DNA from: Paludibacter propionicigenes WB4
GTDB lineage: Bacteria > Bacteroidota > Bacteroidia > Bacteroidales > Paludibacteraceae
Direction of reading: 5' to 3'
Length of the DNA: 64,000 nucleotides
Assembly: GCF_000183135.1 (NCBI RefSeq)
Contig: NC_014734.1
Span: 992,001 to 1,056,000, forward strand
The first letter of the stretch is position 1, and each line of letters opens with the position of its first letter. The translations under genes were made by a program, and so were the position numbers. Below, piece after piece: positions 44,712 through 54,100 of the stretch. The notes under the pieces were generated by a model. It did no database searches, was not told the DNA's origin, and saw only the letters and a list, made by a program, of their open reading frames with translations.

Positions 44712-44933
44712 TTAACGCCTTTTATGAGCTCCATTTCGGAGCGATTTAGGAGAACCTGACCATGAACAACCCAAGCAGTAAAGCATGGTTAAATCGAAGC
44801 CTTCCAGCGAATCATCAGGATGCACTTTCACAACTTCATATTGGTCATTGATAGTCACCAATACAGTTTCACCCTTTTCATTTTTGACAAAGAAACGATG
44901 AATCTCGCACTGAGGACATTTTAGATTTTTCAT
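44712..44933 (-). CDS. Small zinc-ribbon-like protein
   Basis: A 73-residue protein with two CxxC knuckles: CPQC at 6-9 and CLGC at 53-56, with about 43 residues between, consistent with a single zinc ribbon. The tail is basic (PKSLRNGAHKRR). I do not recognise a named family. It follows the FtsE-like ATPase by 12 bp on the same strand, so it is probably the last gene of the hisIE operon, and it precedes a strong terminator. The conserved-looking layout and spacing support a real gene. Confidence 0.72.
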   Translation of the reverse strand: MKNLKCPQCEIHRFFVKNEKGETVLVTINDQYEVVKVHPDDSLEGFDLTMLYCLGCSWSGSPKSLRNGAHKRR

Positions 44934-44945
44934 GACAAATTATCT

Positions 44946-45668
44946 TTAGTTACCGCTCTCTGCATCTACGGTCTCGGGTGTGACAGGCTGATTATTTTTC
45001 AACTCCACCAGACTTTCATTATCGCATCTAAAAACACGTCCCGGGAATTTATCAAGCCAACCCAAATTATGAGTAGCCATAACCACCGTAGTGCCTGACA
45101 AACGGATATTATAAAGCAATTCAATCAATTCGTTTCCTGTTTCAGGATCAAGATTTCCTGTCGGCTCATCAGCCAGAATCATTTCGGGAGAATTGAGCAA
45201 CGCACGGGCAATAACAATACGTTGTTGCTCGCCTCCGGAGAGTTGGTGCGGCATTTTATGACGCTTGGCATACATTCCAACCTGATTAAGCACATTGGCA
45301 ATTTGCTCCTCAATATTGGCTTGTTCTTTCCAACCTGTTGCACGCAAAACAAAATCAAGATTTTGATACACACTGCGGTCGGTAAGCAATTGGAAATCCT
45401 GAAAAACAATACCAATCTTACGACGCAAAAATGGAGCATCGTTCATTTTCAGATCGCGTAAATCGTAACCCAATACACCTGCAACGCCCGATTCTATAGG
45501 AAGCTCAGAATAAATGGATTTCAACAATGATGTCTTACCACTACCTACTTTACCGAGCAAATAAACAAATTCGCCGGAATGAATTTCAAGCTGTACATCT
45601 TTAAGCACCAACAAATCCTGCTGGTAAATATCTACGTCCACGTATTTGATTAATAATTTATTTTCCAT
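44946..45668 (-). CDS. FtsE-like ABC transporter ATP-binding protein
   Basis: A 240-residue ABC ATPase: Walker [10 protein letters not shown] at 39-47, the Q-loop in [11 protein letters not shown] near 86, signature LSGGEQQR near 143, Walker [10 protein letters not shown] near 163 and the switch histidine in VMATHNL near 197. Sequence and length match FtsE/LolD-type ATPases (the FQDFQLL Q-loop is typical of FtsE). FtsE pairs with the membrane protein FtsX in cell division; no ftsX is adjacent, which is usual in Bacteroidales. It follows hisIE by 55 bp. Confidence 0.85.
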   Translation of the reverse strand: MENKLLIKYVDVDIYQQDLLVLKDVQLEIHSGEFVYLLGKVGSGKTSLLKSIYSELPIESGVAGVLGYDLRDLKMNDAPFLRRKIGIVFQDFQLLTDRSVYQNLDFVLRATGWKEQANIEEQIANVLNQVGMYAKRHKMPHQLSGGEQQRIVIARALLNSPEMILADEPTGNLDPETGNELIELLYNIRLSGTTVVMATHNLGWLDKFPGRVFRCDNESLVELKNNQPVTPETVDAESGN

Positions 45669-45723
45669 GGGAAATATCAGTTTTTCAGTTGGTGGTAGTT
45701 ATCTGTTGTTGATTAAACTGTAA

Positions 45724-46317
45724 TTATTTATGTCTTTTTTTCAGTTCGCGAGCCAGATCGTCGAGCGAGTATCCCTTAGAAGTAAGCAATACGATAAGGT
45801 GATAAACCAAGTCTGATGCTTCGTAAATAAAACCCTCTTCGGTTCCGTTGGTTGCCTCAATAACGGTTTCTACAGCCTCCTCACCTACTTTCTGAGCCAT
45901 ACGGTTTATACCCTTTTTGAAAAGAGACGTAGTGTAAGATCCTTCGGGCATCTCTTTGTAGCGAACGGTTATAAAATCTTGCAAATATTTGAGGAAAGCC
46001 ACGTCTCCATCATTCTTTTCACCCCAGCAGGTATCGGTGCCTGTGTGACAAACCGGTCCAACGGGATTTACTTTAATCAGCAATGTGTCGTTATCACAAT
46101 CGGGTGTAATAGAAACAACGTTCAGAAAGTTACCACTTTCTTCACCTTTTGTCCACAAACGATTTTTGGTACGACTAAAAAAAGTTACTTGTCCGGTTTC
46201 CTGCGTTTTTGTGAGTGCCTCCTGGTTCATATACCCCAGCATCAACACTTTGGATGTCAACTCATCTTGAATTATTGCGGGTACCAGACCACCCGTTTTT
46301 TGAAAATCTATATTCAT
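45724..46317 (-). CDS. hisIE: Bifunctional phosphoribosyl-AMP cyclohydrolase / phosphoribosyl-ATP pyrophosphatase
   Basis: Catalyses steps 2 and 3 of histidine synthesis. The N-terminal HisI domain (about 1-105) has FFSRTKNRLWTKGEESGNF at 46-64, the metal-binding DCDND at 73-77, and cysteines C90 and C97 in VCHTGTDTCWGE. The C-terminal HisE domain (about 110-197) has GINRMAQKVGEEAVETVIEA and SDLVYHLIVLL. Total length 197 is standard for the fused enzyme. It heads a three-gene minus-strand unit with an FtsE-like ATPase and a small zinc-ribbon protein; other his genes are not in the window. Confidence 0.96.
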   Translation of the reverse strand: MNIDFQKTGGLVPAIIQDELTSKVLMLGYMNQEALTKTQETGQVTFFSRTKNRLWTKGEESGNFLNVVSITPDCDNDTLLIKVNPVGPVCHTGTDTCWGEKNDGDVAFLKYLQDFITVRYKEMPEGSYTTSLFKKGINRMAQKVGEEAVETVIEATNGTEEGFIYEASDLVYHLIVLLTSKGYSLDDLARELKKRHK

Positions 46318-46460
46318 TTTGTTCGGATTATGCTTATCTAACTAATAGTGTGCGAAATTACAAAAAATAGCTCAAAATCAAATGCAAATAATTGAAAAGT
46401 TTGGAATTGGCAATAAGCCTTATAACAACTTTCTACCTTTAGCTTTCTGCTATTCCGAAT

Positions 46461-46508
46461 AAAAAAGTCCTAAAAGTTTCAATGAAAATAAACCTTCAGG
46501 ACTTTTAT
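46461..46508 (-). terminator. Terminator after asnA
   Basis: On the minus strand TAAAAGTCCTGAAGGTTT pairs with AAACTTTTAGGACTTTTT (with G-U pairs), ending in a T run, starting 32 bp after the asnA stop. Confidence 0.88.
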
Positions 46509-46540
46509 TATTGCATTTATAAACTTGTATATGACAGGTA

Positions 46541-47578
46541 TTACATTAAGATTATGTTCAATTTCTGACACTCTTTATACATTTCTGCCGGCCAGATACT
46601 TGATTGAATTTCGCCAATGTGTGCCTTGCGTAAAAAGAACATACACAAGCGTGACTGCCCAATGCCACCTCCGATAGTCAATGGTAATGAACCATCCATC
46701 AATCGTTTGTGAAAATATAATTCCAAACGCTCATTTTTACCTTCTATTTCCAACTGACGCAGCAATGCAGCCTTATCAACCCGAATGCCCATGGATGAAA
46801 CCTCGAATGGAATATCAAGTATAGGATTCCAGAAAAGAATATCTCCGTTAAGACCTGCCAAACCGTTCTCTGCCACAGTCGACCAATCATCATAATCCGG
46901 CGCACGGCCATCGTGTTTTTGTCCATCGCCCAAAACACCTCCAATACCGATGATAAAGACGGCCTTATGTTTCTTTGTTATTTCGGTTTCCCGCTGTTTT
47001 GGCGTAAGTGCAGGATACATTTTTCGCAATTCTTCAGCGTGAATAAATGTAATTTCCTCGGGTAAGAATAATCCGATTTCAGGAAATACTTCGCTCACAA
47101 GATATTCAGTTCGCAGAAAAGCTGCATATATTTTTCGAACAATGCTTTTCAAAAACTCAATGTTACGATCTTCGGCTGAGATAACACGTTCCCAATCCCA
47201 CTGATCGACATACAGAGAGTGAAGATTTCCCAATTCTTCATCGGCACGAATAGCGTTCATGTCGGTGTATATGCCATAACCATTTTCAACCTCGTAAGCA
47301 GCCAGCGTAAGTCGCTTCCATTTGGCGAGGGATTGAACAACCTCAGCAGGGACATCGCCCATATCTTTAATGGGAAAGCTTACAGCACGCTCAATGCCAT
47401 TCAAATCATCATTGATACCTGTTCCGCGAAGCACAAACAATGGAGCTGTTACACGACGTAAACGTAACTCTGATGAAAGGTTAGATTGAAAAAAATCTTT
47501 AATTTTCGAAATCCCCAATTCCGTTTGTTGAAGATTGAGCAAAGGTTTATAATTAACCGGTTTAAAAAGATAACTCAT
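46541..47578 (-). CDS. asnA: Aspartate-ammonia ligase
   Basis: AsnA makes asparagine from aspartate, ammonia and ATP. From the ATG complementary to 47576-47578 the product has 345 residues and begins MSYLFKPVNYKPLLNLQQTE, close to the usual start; 16 upstream in-frame residues are polar and overlap the promoter region. Class II synthetase-like motifs include LRRVTAPLFV near 43, HSLYVDQWDWERVI near 120, RDDYDDWS-like DYDDWSTVAENGLNGD near 227 and the C-terminal TIGGGIGQSRLCMFFL near 312. It is flanked by terminators, so it is a single-gene unit. Confidence 0.96.
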   Translation of the reverse strand: MSYLFKPVNYKPLLNLQQTELGISKIKDFFQSNLSSELRLRRVTAPLFVLRGTGINDDLNGIERAVSFPIKDMGDVPAEVVQSLAKWKRLTLAAYEVENGYGIYTDMNAIRADEELGNLHSLYVDQWDWERVISAEDRNIEFLKSIVRKIYAAFLRTEYLVSEVFPEIGLFLPEEITFIHAEELRKMYPALTPKQRETEITKKHKAVFIIGIGGVLGDGQKHDGRAPDYDDWSTVAENGLAGLNGDILFWNPILDIPFEVSSMGIRVDKAALLRQLEIEGKNERLELYFHKRLMDGSLPLTIGGGIGQSRLCMFFLRKAHIGEIQSSIWPAEMYKECQKLNIILM

Positions 47579-47623
47579 TCTATTTGTTTTATTGTTTCTG
47601 GTAGACTTTATTAAAAATACAAA

Positions 47624-47647
47624 CAAAGATAATCAAAATGATACAAA
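47624..47647 (-). promoter_or_regulatory. Putative asnA promoter (TTTG-N12-TATCTTTG)
   Basis: TATCTTTG on the minus strand (47624-47631) with TTTG 12 bp upstream (47644-47647). Leader about 42 nt from this box to the chosen asnA ATG. Confidence 0.45.
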
Positions 47648-47700
47648 TCAGCGTAAACAGTTTAGAAATTAATTGAAATATTATCATTTTAATTAAAAAC

Positions 47701-47738
47701 AAAAAGCACTACTCCGAAAAAACCGGAATAGTGCTTTT
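47701..47738 (-). terminator. Terminator after folA
   Basis: AAAAGCACTACTCCG and CGGAATAGTGCTTTT form a stem with one mismatch; on the minus strand it ends in TTTTTG followed by more T. It is 19 bp past the folA stop codon. Confidence 0.88.
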
Positions 47739-47756
47739 GTTATAAAACTTTCTTAT

Positions 47757-48251
47757 TTACTTTCGTTTGTAAACCACGAATGAATATGAATATTGATTTA
47801 GCTCATCAGCATCATGATCCTCCCGGCTTACTTCTTTCCATTCATCCAGATTAATCTGAGGGAAAAAAGTATCGGCACTAAACTTATTATGTATCCACGT
47901 GATATACATTGTATTTACTTTATCAATACACTGTTTATACACAGTAGCACCACCAATAATAAATACTTTTTCCTCATGCTCACAAAGGTATACGGCATCT
48001 TCCAATGAGTCAGCCTCAAAATATCCTTTATTTACGCCCTCAGACATAACTGATGTAAGCACTATATTTTTACGATTAGGCAGAGGACCCTTCGGCAAAC
48101 TTTCAAATGTACGTTTGCCCATTACAACAGCATGACCCGTTGTTAGTTGTCTAAAATGTTTTAAGTCGGCTGGCAAATGCCAAGGTAAGTTGTTTGCTTT
48201 GCCAATAGCGAAGTTATCGGCAACAGCGGCAATAATTGAAATTTCTGACAT
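47757..48251 (-). CDS. folA: Dihydrofolate reductase
   Basis: Reduces dihydrofolate to tetrahydrofolate with NADPH. I use the ATG complementary to 48249-48251 (164 residues, starting MSEISIIAAVADN); a TTG three codons earlier is also in frame. Motifs are the adenine and substrate pocket IGKANNLPWHLPADLKHFR at 16-34 (Asp29 as the proton donor), VMGKRTFESLP near 43 and VFIIGGATVYKQ near 96. It follows thyA by about 155 bp on the same strand. The pairing makes sense because ThyA consumes the methylene-tetrahydrofolate that FolA regenerates. Confidence 0.96.
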   Translation of the reverse strand: MSEISIIAAVADNFAIGKANNLPWHLPADLKHFRQLTTGHAVVMGKRTFESLPKGPLPNRKNIVLTSVMSEGVNKGYFEADSLEDAVYLCEHEEKVFIIGGATVYKQCIDKVNTMYITWIHNKFSADTFFPQINLDEWKEVSREDHDADELNQYSYSFVVYKRK

Positions 48252-48405
48252 AATATTCAAATTAAAAACGCTTGTGCGTCATCTGTATTTTTTCCATGAC
48301 AAGACTACAAAACTACTCAAAAAGAATGGACAATCGTGACCGACTATCCATTTTAACTTAGCCAAATGTAGAGCTATCCGACACTGAATAACGTTCATAT
48401 TATGA

Positions 48406-49200
48406 TTAAACAGCCACAACACCCTTAATATGAGGATGAGGGTCGTAATCAATCAATTCAAAATCTGAGAAGCTGAAAGAAAATATATCCTTAATATCAG
48501 GATTAATCTTCATTGTAGGCAATGGTCTGGGCTCACGCGATAATTGCAGTTTCACTTGCTCCATATGATTTGTATAAATATGTGCATCACCCAGCGTATG
48601 AACAAAATCACCCGCTTTGAGACCGGTAACCTGAGCCATCATTTGCAACAACAAAGCATACGAAGCAATGTTGAACGGAACTCCAAGAAAAATATCTGCA
48701 CTACGTTGGTAAAGCTGCAAACTTAATCTACCGTTAGCAACATAAAATTGAAAGAATGCGTGGCAAGGCGGCAAATTCATATTAGGTATATCAGCTACAT
48801 TCCAAGCACTTACAATGATACGGCGCGAATCCGGATTTTTCTTTATGGCGTTCACCACCTCGGTTATCTGATCAATATGCCCTCCATTATAATCGGGCCA
48901 CGACCTCCACTGATAACCGTAGATGTGCCCTAAATTGCCTTGTTCATCAGCCCATTCGTTCCAGATACGCACACCGTTATCTGTCAGATATTTAATATTG
49001 GTATCACCATTCAAAAACCACAGCAGTTCATGAATGATTGATTTCAGATGCAATTTTTTAGTTGTCAGACAAGGAAATCCATCTTCCATATTAAAGCGCA
49101 TCTGATGTCCAAACACGCTAATGGTTCCGGTTCCTGTACGATCTTCTTTGTGTACACCTTCGGTTAGTACCCGATTCAATAAGTCTATATATTGTTTCAT
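48406..49200 (-). CDS. thyA: Thymidylate synthase
   Basis: Methylates dUMP to dTMP with methylene-tetrahydrofolate. The ATG complementary to 49198-49200 gives 264 residues, the same as the E. coli enzyme, and puts the catalytic cysteine at residue 146 in [10 protein letters not shown]. Other motifs are [11 protein letters not shown] near 21, [19 protein letters not shown] near 94, [16 protein letters not shown] near 126, [23 protein letters not shown] near 160, and [12 protein letters not shown] near 207. It lies 37 bp after the PorE-like gene, so they may share a transcript, and before folA. Confidence 0.97.
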   Translation of the reverse strand: MKQYIDLLNRVLTEGVHKEDRTGTGTISVFGHQMRFNMEDGFPCLTTKKLHLKSIIHELLWFLNGDTNIKYLTDNGVRIWNEWADEQGNLGHIYGYQWRSWPDYNGGHIDQITEVVNAIKKNPDSRRIIVSAWNVADIPNMNLPPCHAFFQFYVANGRLSLQLYQRSADIFLGVPFNIASYALLLQMMAQVTGLKAGDFVHTLGDAHIYTNHMEQVKLQLSREPRPLPTMKINPDIKDIFSFSFSDFELIDYDPHPHIKGVVAV

Positions 49201-49237
49201 TTCTGTATTTAGTTTACACGTCAACTTTACTTGTTTA

Positions 49238-51226
49238 TCAATAAAGTTTGTATGTTGTTTTCAACACTCTGAATTCAGTGCGTCGATTAATCTGATTAGC
49301 AACCTCCTGCTGAGCCGGCGTTAGTTTCAAAACATAAGCTTCATCGAGCACATCATTCTCTTTCAAGAATGGATATTTTTTAGCCATAGCAGCATCTACC
49401 ACTACAGGTTTTTCTTCTCCATAACCCACCGAAGTCAGTCTGTCAGGAGCTATTTTCTTCGAAATTAAATAGTCGACTACCGATTTTGCACGTTTCGTTG
49501 ATAGTGCTTTATTATCGGCATTGCTACCAACCAAGTCGGTATTAGCACTAATCTCGATGGTAATATTCGGATTATCATTTAAAAGTTTTACCAATACCTG
49601 CAAACCATTCTCGGAAGCCGGGGTCAGCTCCCATTTGCCTGATTCGTAGAAGATATTCTCTATTTGTATTGGCTTCGATATGGCTGATAATTTAAAATCT
49701 ACATTAAACGTTTTACTTTCGACCAATCCCTGAGTTGACAAGGAAGTATTCTGGTTAAGGTAACCACGGGCAGATACAAACACTACACAATTCAAATCTT
49801 TGTCTATTTTTATTCTGTAAGTTCCGTCTTTTTTGGTTTGTATACGTGCGTTCATGCCATTATTACTAACTAAGCGAACAGTGGCATCAGGTACTCCATT
49901 CCCTTTATCGTCCGAAACTTTTCCCTCGACATAATAAACCAAGGCCGGGAGTTCAAAGCTCCAGATAGCGTCCAGCCCTTTTATTTCATTTCTGTTCGAC
50001 GAAAAATAACCTCTCTCGGCATTTCGTTCAAAAGTCATCCCAAAGTCATCGGCCGAAGAATTTATAGGTGAACCCATATTCTCAACTAACCAACCTCCTT
50101 CTTTTCGGGATGTAGCTTTATAAATATCCAAGCCACCAAGACCAACACGTCCATTGGATGAGAAATACAATGAACCATCGGCACGCACCGTTGGGAACAT
50201 TTCATCGCCTGGAGTATTTATTTCCGGTCCCAGATTTTCAATGTATTTACATTCACCATTTGATATTGTGCCTTTCCAAATATCCTTCCCTCCAAGTCCT
50301 TTTTTGGAATCTGAAACAAAATAGAGCGTTTGTCCATCAGGTGCTATTGCCGGATGAGCAACAGAGATGGTACTATCGTTGAAAATTTTTAGTCTCTGAG
50401 GCGTACTCCAGGTCAATCCTACTCTGTTCGATGAATAAATCTGGGTACCCAGTTCAGAGTCCTCTGTCTGTACAGATCGGGTAAAATACATCACTTTACC
50501 ATCGGTGGTAAAAGAGCAGGCACCTTCGTCTCCCTCAACCGTATTTATTTCATCGCCTATTATTACTGGTTTTTCAAGCTTTCCTAAAGCATTTCTTTTG
50601 CTTGTAAATATGTTGTTGTTTGGCAAGCCTGTAATTGAACTATTATTGAGTTTCACCGTTTTGCTAAACTGACGAGAAGAAGTAAACATGAGTGCATCCG
50701 ACTCAGTTCCCAAAAAAGCCGGACTAAAATTCTCGGCATTGCGAACATTAAACAAATCGGCTTTTCGAACGATATACGGATTCGGCTGATTTTTCCATTT
50801 ATCAACTTGTTTGCAGGATATCACCCCGTTTTTGGCCAACAAACTGGAACTATCCTTTTTCAGGTAAATAGTGTAATTTTTCAACGCCTCACCGTATTTC
50901 CCATTCCGTTGGAGCACCTGTGCAAAATGCAAATACACTATCGAATCAGGATAATTATACCGAATAGCATTCACATAGGATTGCTCAGCCCTTGTGTAGT
51001 TTATCAACCTGTACGATTCTGCCTGCTGAAAAGCTATTCGAGCTTTCAACTGCTTTTGGTTGGAGGGAATATATCCGTACACACGCTTATACTTTTCGGC
51101 AGCAGAAAAAAACTGCCCTTCGCCAAATGCTTTGTCTGCCTTTTTTATTCGAGCTTTAAGACTACAACCCGAAAGTAAGACAACAACAAGAAGTAAGAAA
51201 AGAGAAAACGATAATTTTGTACGCAT
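49238..51226 (-). CDS. OmpA-family lipoprotein with TPR, beta-propeller and CRD domains (PorE-like)
   Basis: A 662-residue protein. Domains in order: lipoprotein signal ([11 protein letters not shown], Cys at 21); TPR-like helices (about 25-135); a PD40-type beta-propeller (about 165-430, for example [27 protein letters not shown] near 290); a carboxypeptidase regulatory-like domain (about 435-520, [19 protein letters not shown]); and an OmpA-like peptidoglycan-binding domain (about 540-660, with [24 protein letters not shown]). This order is that of PorE, an accessory protein of the type IX secretion system in Porphyromonas gingivalis. Similar OmpA paralogues exist in many Bacteroidota, so orthology with PorE is not proven. 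No other T9SS gene is adjacent. Confidence 0.8.
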   Translation of the reverse strand: MRTKLSFSLFLLLVVVLLSGCSLKARIKKADKAFGEGQFFSAAEKYKRVYGYIPSNQKQLKARIAFQQAESYRLINYTRAEQSYVNAIRYNYPDSIVYLHFAQVLQRNGKYGEALKNYTIYLKKDSSSLLAKNGVISCKQVDKWKNQPNPYIVRKADLFNVRNAENFSPAFLGTESDALMFTSSRQFSKTVKLNNSSITGLPNNNIFTSKRNALGKLEKPVIIGDEINTVEGDEGACSFTTDGKVMYFTRSVQTEDSELGTQIYSSNRVGLTWSTPQRLKIFNDSTISVAHPAIAPDGQTLYFVSDSKKGLGGKDIWKGTISNGECKYIENLGPEINTPGDEMFPTVRADGSLYFSSNGRVGLGGLDIYKATSRKEGGWLVENMGSPINSSADDFGMTFERNAERGYFSSNRNEIKGLDAIWSFELPALVYYVEGKVSDDKGNGVPDATVRLVSNNGMNARIQTKKDGTYRIKIDKDLNCVVFVSARGYLNQNTSLSTQGLVESKTFNVDFKLSAISKPIQIENIFYESGKWELTPASENGLQVLVKLLNDNPNITIEISANTDLVGSNADNKALSTKRAKSVVDYLISKKIAPDRLTSVGYGEEKPVVVDAAMAKKYPFLKENDVLDEAYVLKLTPAQQEVANQINRRTEFRVLKTTYKLY

Positions 51227-51299
51227 ATTTTTTCAGTTGAAAAATGACAATTAATCGTTAATAGCGGACAAGCAATGTTGCCTACTATCAACCTATTTT

Positions 51300-52547
51300 C
51301 TATACCAATTCATGAATAACCAACCCCGAACGCAGTTTAGGTTCAAACCAGGTTGTTTTCGGAGGCATAATATTTCCGGTATCGGCAATGTCTATCAATT
51401 GTTTCATTGAAACAGGATAAAGTGCTAAGGCAACACGCATTTCGCCACTTTCAACCCGTTTTTGTAATTCTCCAAGACCACGAATGCCACCTACAAAGTC
51501 AATACGTTTATCGCTGCGAAGATCTTTTATGCCAAGTACCTCGTCTAAAATCAGATTTGAGGAAATAGTAACATCCAGCACACCGATAGGATCATTATCA
51601 TTGTATGTTCCGGGCTTAGCCGTCAAAGAATACCATTTGCCGGATAAATACAAAGCAAAGTTATGCAACTTAGTCGGTTTATAGATATCGCTTCCTTTCA
51701 GTTCTACTTCAAAATTCACCGCCACCTTAGCCAAAAATTCTTCGTCTGTCAGATTATTTAAATCCTTAACTACACGGTTGTAATCAATAATATTCAACTG
51801 ATTGTCAGGAAAACATACAGCCATAAAATAATTATATTCTTCGTTACCCGTATGATTTGGATTCTGACGACGTTTTTCATCTCCAACCAACGCTGCCGCA
51901 GCACTTCGGTGGTGACCATCGGCAATGTAAAGCGAAGGTATGTCCGCAAATAATTCGGTAATGCGTGCAATAGTATCAGGATTATCAATCACCCAAAAAT
52001 GATGACCAAATCCATCGCCCGGAGCAACGAAATCGTAAATAGGTTCTGCTTTTATAATTTCGGCCACAATGGCATCCAATTCGTCCTGATGCGGATAAGC
52101 AAAAAACACCGGTTCAATATTGGCATTGTTTACCCGAACATGCTTCATCCGATCTTCTTCTTTATCCCTGCGTGTGAGTTCGTGTTTCTTTATATTTTCA
52201 TTCAAATAATCATCAACATTGGCACAAACTACTAAACCGTACTGAGTTTTGCCATTCATTGTTTGTGCGTACACATAATATTTTTCAACATCTTCCTGCA
52301 CCAACCAGCCTTCTTTTCTGAACTTAGCAAAGTTTTCGGCAGCTTTGGCATATACTTTTTCTTCGTGTTCGTCTGTTCCGGGAGCAAAGTCAATCTCGGG
52401 TTTAATAATACGATATAAAGACATCGGATTGCCTTCAGCTTCGATGCGGGCTTCTTCGGAGTTCAATACATCATAAGGCCGCGAAGCCACCTTTTCAACT
52501 AAATTCCGGGGAGGACGAATACCTTTAAAAGGTTTGATAATAGCCAT
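51300..52547 (-). CDS. DUF1015 family protein
   Basis: A 415-residue cytoplasmic protein that matches DUF1015: IKPFKGIRPPRNLVEKVASRPYDVLN at the N-terminus, the conserved HELTRRDKEEDRMKHVR near 130, IADGHHRSAAAAL near 210 and VRKRVESGEMRVALALYPVS-like LQKRVESGEMRVALALYP near 365. Archaeal relatives are ADP-dependent serine kinases (SerK); bacterial functions are not settled. In Bacteroidales it usually lies near serC and serA, but here its neighbours are an unrelated OmpA-type protein and a lipoprotein. A -7 box is 48 bp upstream. Confidence 0.9.
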   Translation of the reverse strand: MAIIKPFKGIRPPRNLVEKVASRPYDVLNSEEARIEAEGNPMSLYRIIKPEIDFAPGTDEHEEKVYAKAAENFAKFRKEGWLVQEDVEKYYVYAQTMNGKTQYGLVVCANVDDYLNENIKKHELTRRDKEEDRMKHVRVNNANIEPVFFAYPHQDELDAIVAEIIKAEPIYDFVAPGDGFGHHFWVIDNPDTIARITELFADIPSLYIADGHHRSAAAALVGDEKRRQNPNHTGNEEYNYFMAVCFPDNQLNIIDYNRVVKDLNNLTDEEFLAKVAVNFEVELKGSDIYKPTKLHNFALYLSGKWYSLTAKPGTYNDNDPIGVLDVTISSNLILDEVLGIKDLRSDKRIDFVGGIRGLGELQKRVESGEMRVALALYPVSMKQLIDIADTGNIMPPKTTWFEPKLRSGLVIHELV

Positions 52548-52594
52548 AATAGTGTGTTTGTAGATATTGAAAGTTTAACTAGATTTATAGCTTG

Positions 52595-52617
52595 CAAATG
52601 TAAGGAAATTCTTTCAA
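52595..52617 (-). promoter_or_regulatory. Putative DUF1015 promoter (TTG-N12-TACATTTG)
   Basis: TACATTTG on the minus strand (52595-52602), 48 bp before the ATG, with TTG 12 bp upstream (52615-52617). No TTG at 19-21 bp. Confidence 0.4.
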
Positions 52618-52637
52618 TCACAGATTGACCTTTTTAA

Positions 52638-54098
52638 TTATTTAAACGATTCAGCCTTCAAATTTTTATATGTTTGTTCAACATCTGCAGCATCAAACTG
52701 CAGTTTAGAGGTTGATAACTCTGGGATATTATACGACTTCAATGTTTCGTCATAATGTGCCGGATCTTCTTGCGGTAAAACAAATGGCTTGCGCACTTTG
52801 CCCGATTTATCCACATAAGCAAAATAAGGTTTGCCATATTGTCCATCATCACGTTTGCTGGCAAAGACAAACCAGCGACTGGTGGACGACCAGCTATGGT
52901 AGGTATCAGACTTATCGGAGTTAACCATGGTAAGTTTATCTACAACTCCTGTCTGCAAGTTCATTAGTTGCAAATCAGTTTCACGATGCCAGATAGGGAA
53001 AGTTCCGTAATCGGCTACAGTATACAGAATGTATTTACCATCGGGCGAAGTTTTCAGATGACACGCAGATTTACCTGTCAACCGTGCATTCCACAATGTA
53101 TCTACTTTAGTTCCAAATTGCTTTTTATCAGCATCAAAAGCAATGCGGCATATGCTGTACTTTAATTTCTTAACATCATTGGGTAAGGATACTTTGGGAG
53201 CAGAACAAAAATAGATAGATTTTCCATCGGCCGAGAACACGGGAAAAGTCTCGAACACATCCGGATTGGAAAGCAAAGGCGATTGCAACATACGGTTATC
53301 ATCAAAGTCTGCCACTACCACATCCGACGCGGTATCATACACTTCCATTCGTCGACTACCATGCATATGAAGTTCCGGAATAATCTTGTTGGTAGAGAAA
53401 ACACCAAAGCGACCCGAGGGATGAAAAGCTCCATATACTGCCGCCGAAATCATATTTCCACTCTTAAGTGTCAGTTTACGAAGTTTACCGTTTCGGTTCA
53501 GGATAGTTCCGCCATCTTTTCCACGAAGGTGAAACATCGATAGGTTGCCGCGTTGATTTCCATAAATATGGCAGTTCATGCATGAACGGTTTAATTGATT
53601 ATTATCCGCTATTGCCCGTTCGTCAAAGTTCTCCAGGTTTCGTTCACAAATCTGAAGGGCATTCCATACTTCGTAGCCGGGTTCAATCAATCGATAGCTC
53701 AAATAACTATCTATTTTATCCGCCACCACCTGCCATTGAAAAGCCCGATAGCTTATCCACTCTCCACCTATGCAGGCAGTAACCTGTACTGTAAGACTTT
53801 TGCCCACTTCGGCGTTCAATAATTTCTTCCAGGCATTTATTGGAAAACAAACCTTCGCACTAGTATTCACAATTAAACTATCCGAGGTTCCTTTTACTTT
53901 TACTTGCAGTGCATCAGCTTGTCCACGCAATAAGAAGTTCAGCGGAGCAATATTACAAGGAATGGTTACGTCCGCATAATCGGGATAAATAGCAGGCAAG
54001 GCATTCACCACCCTGACATGCTCCGGCTTAGGTGTGCAGGAAAACATCAATAAAGAACAAAACAGGATTGTGTATATAAAGAGTCGATTTTTTCTCAT
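52638..54098 (-). CDS. PD40 beta-propeller lipoprotein with a CxxCH haem motif
   Basis: A 486-residue protein with a lipoprotein signal (FIYTILFCSLLMFSC, Cys at 21). An N-terminal beta-sandwich-like region (about 25-125) leads to a single c-type haem-binding motif C173-M-N-C176-H177, then a TolB-like PD40 propeller (about 195-450) with blades such as VFSADGKSIYFCSAPK and KTSPDGKYILYTVADYG. The predicted product is a periplasmic or outer-membrane haem lipoprotein; it would need cytochrome c assembly, supplied by the CcsBA protein encoded 3 kb away. It starts 2 bp after the stop of the DUF6057 gene, so it is translationally coupled. Function unknown. Confidence 0.8.
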   Translation of the reverse strand: MRKNRLFIYTILFCSLLMFSCTPKPEHVRVVNALPAIYPDYADVTIPCNIAPLNFLLRGQADALQVKVKGTSDSLIVNTSAKVCFPINAWKKLLNAEVGKSLTVQVTACIGGEWISYRAFQWQVVADKIDSYLSYRLIEPGYEVWNALQICERNLENFDERAIADNNQLNRSCMNCHIYGNQRGNLSMFHLRGKDGGTILNRNGKLRKLTLKSGNMISAAVYGAFHPSGRFGVFSTNKIIPELHMHGSRRMEVYDTASDVVVADFDDNRMLQSPLLSNPDVFETFPVFSADGKSIYFCSAPKVSLPNDVKKLKYSICRIAFDADKKQFGTKVDTLWNARLTGKSACHLKTSPDGKYILYTVADYGTFPIWHRETDLQLMNLQTGVVDKLTMVNSDKSDTYHSWSSTSRWFVFASKRDDGQYGKPYFAYVDKSGKVRKPFVLPQEDPAHYDETLKSYNIPELSTSKLQFDAADVEQTYKNLKAESFK

Positions 54099-54100
54099 GA

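Noticed and set aside
49238-51226. Definite type IX secretion locus
   Set aside because: Only one PorE-like protein is present, and paralogues with the same domains exist outside secretion systems.
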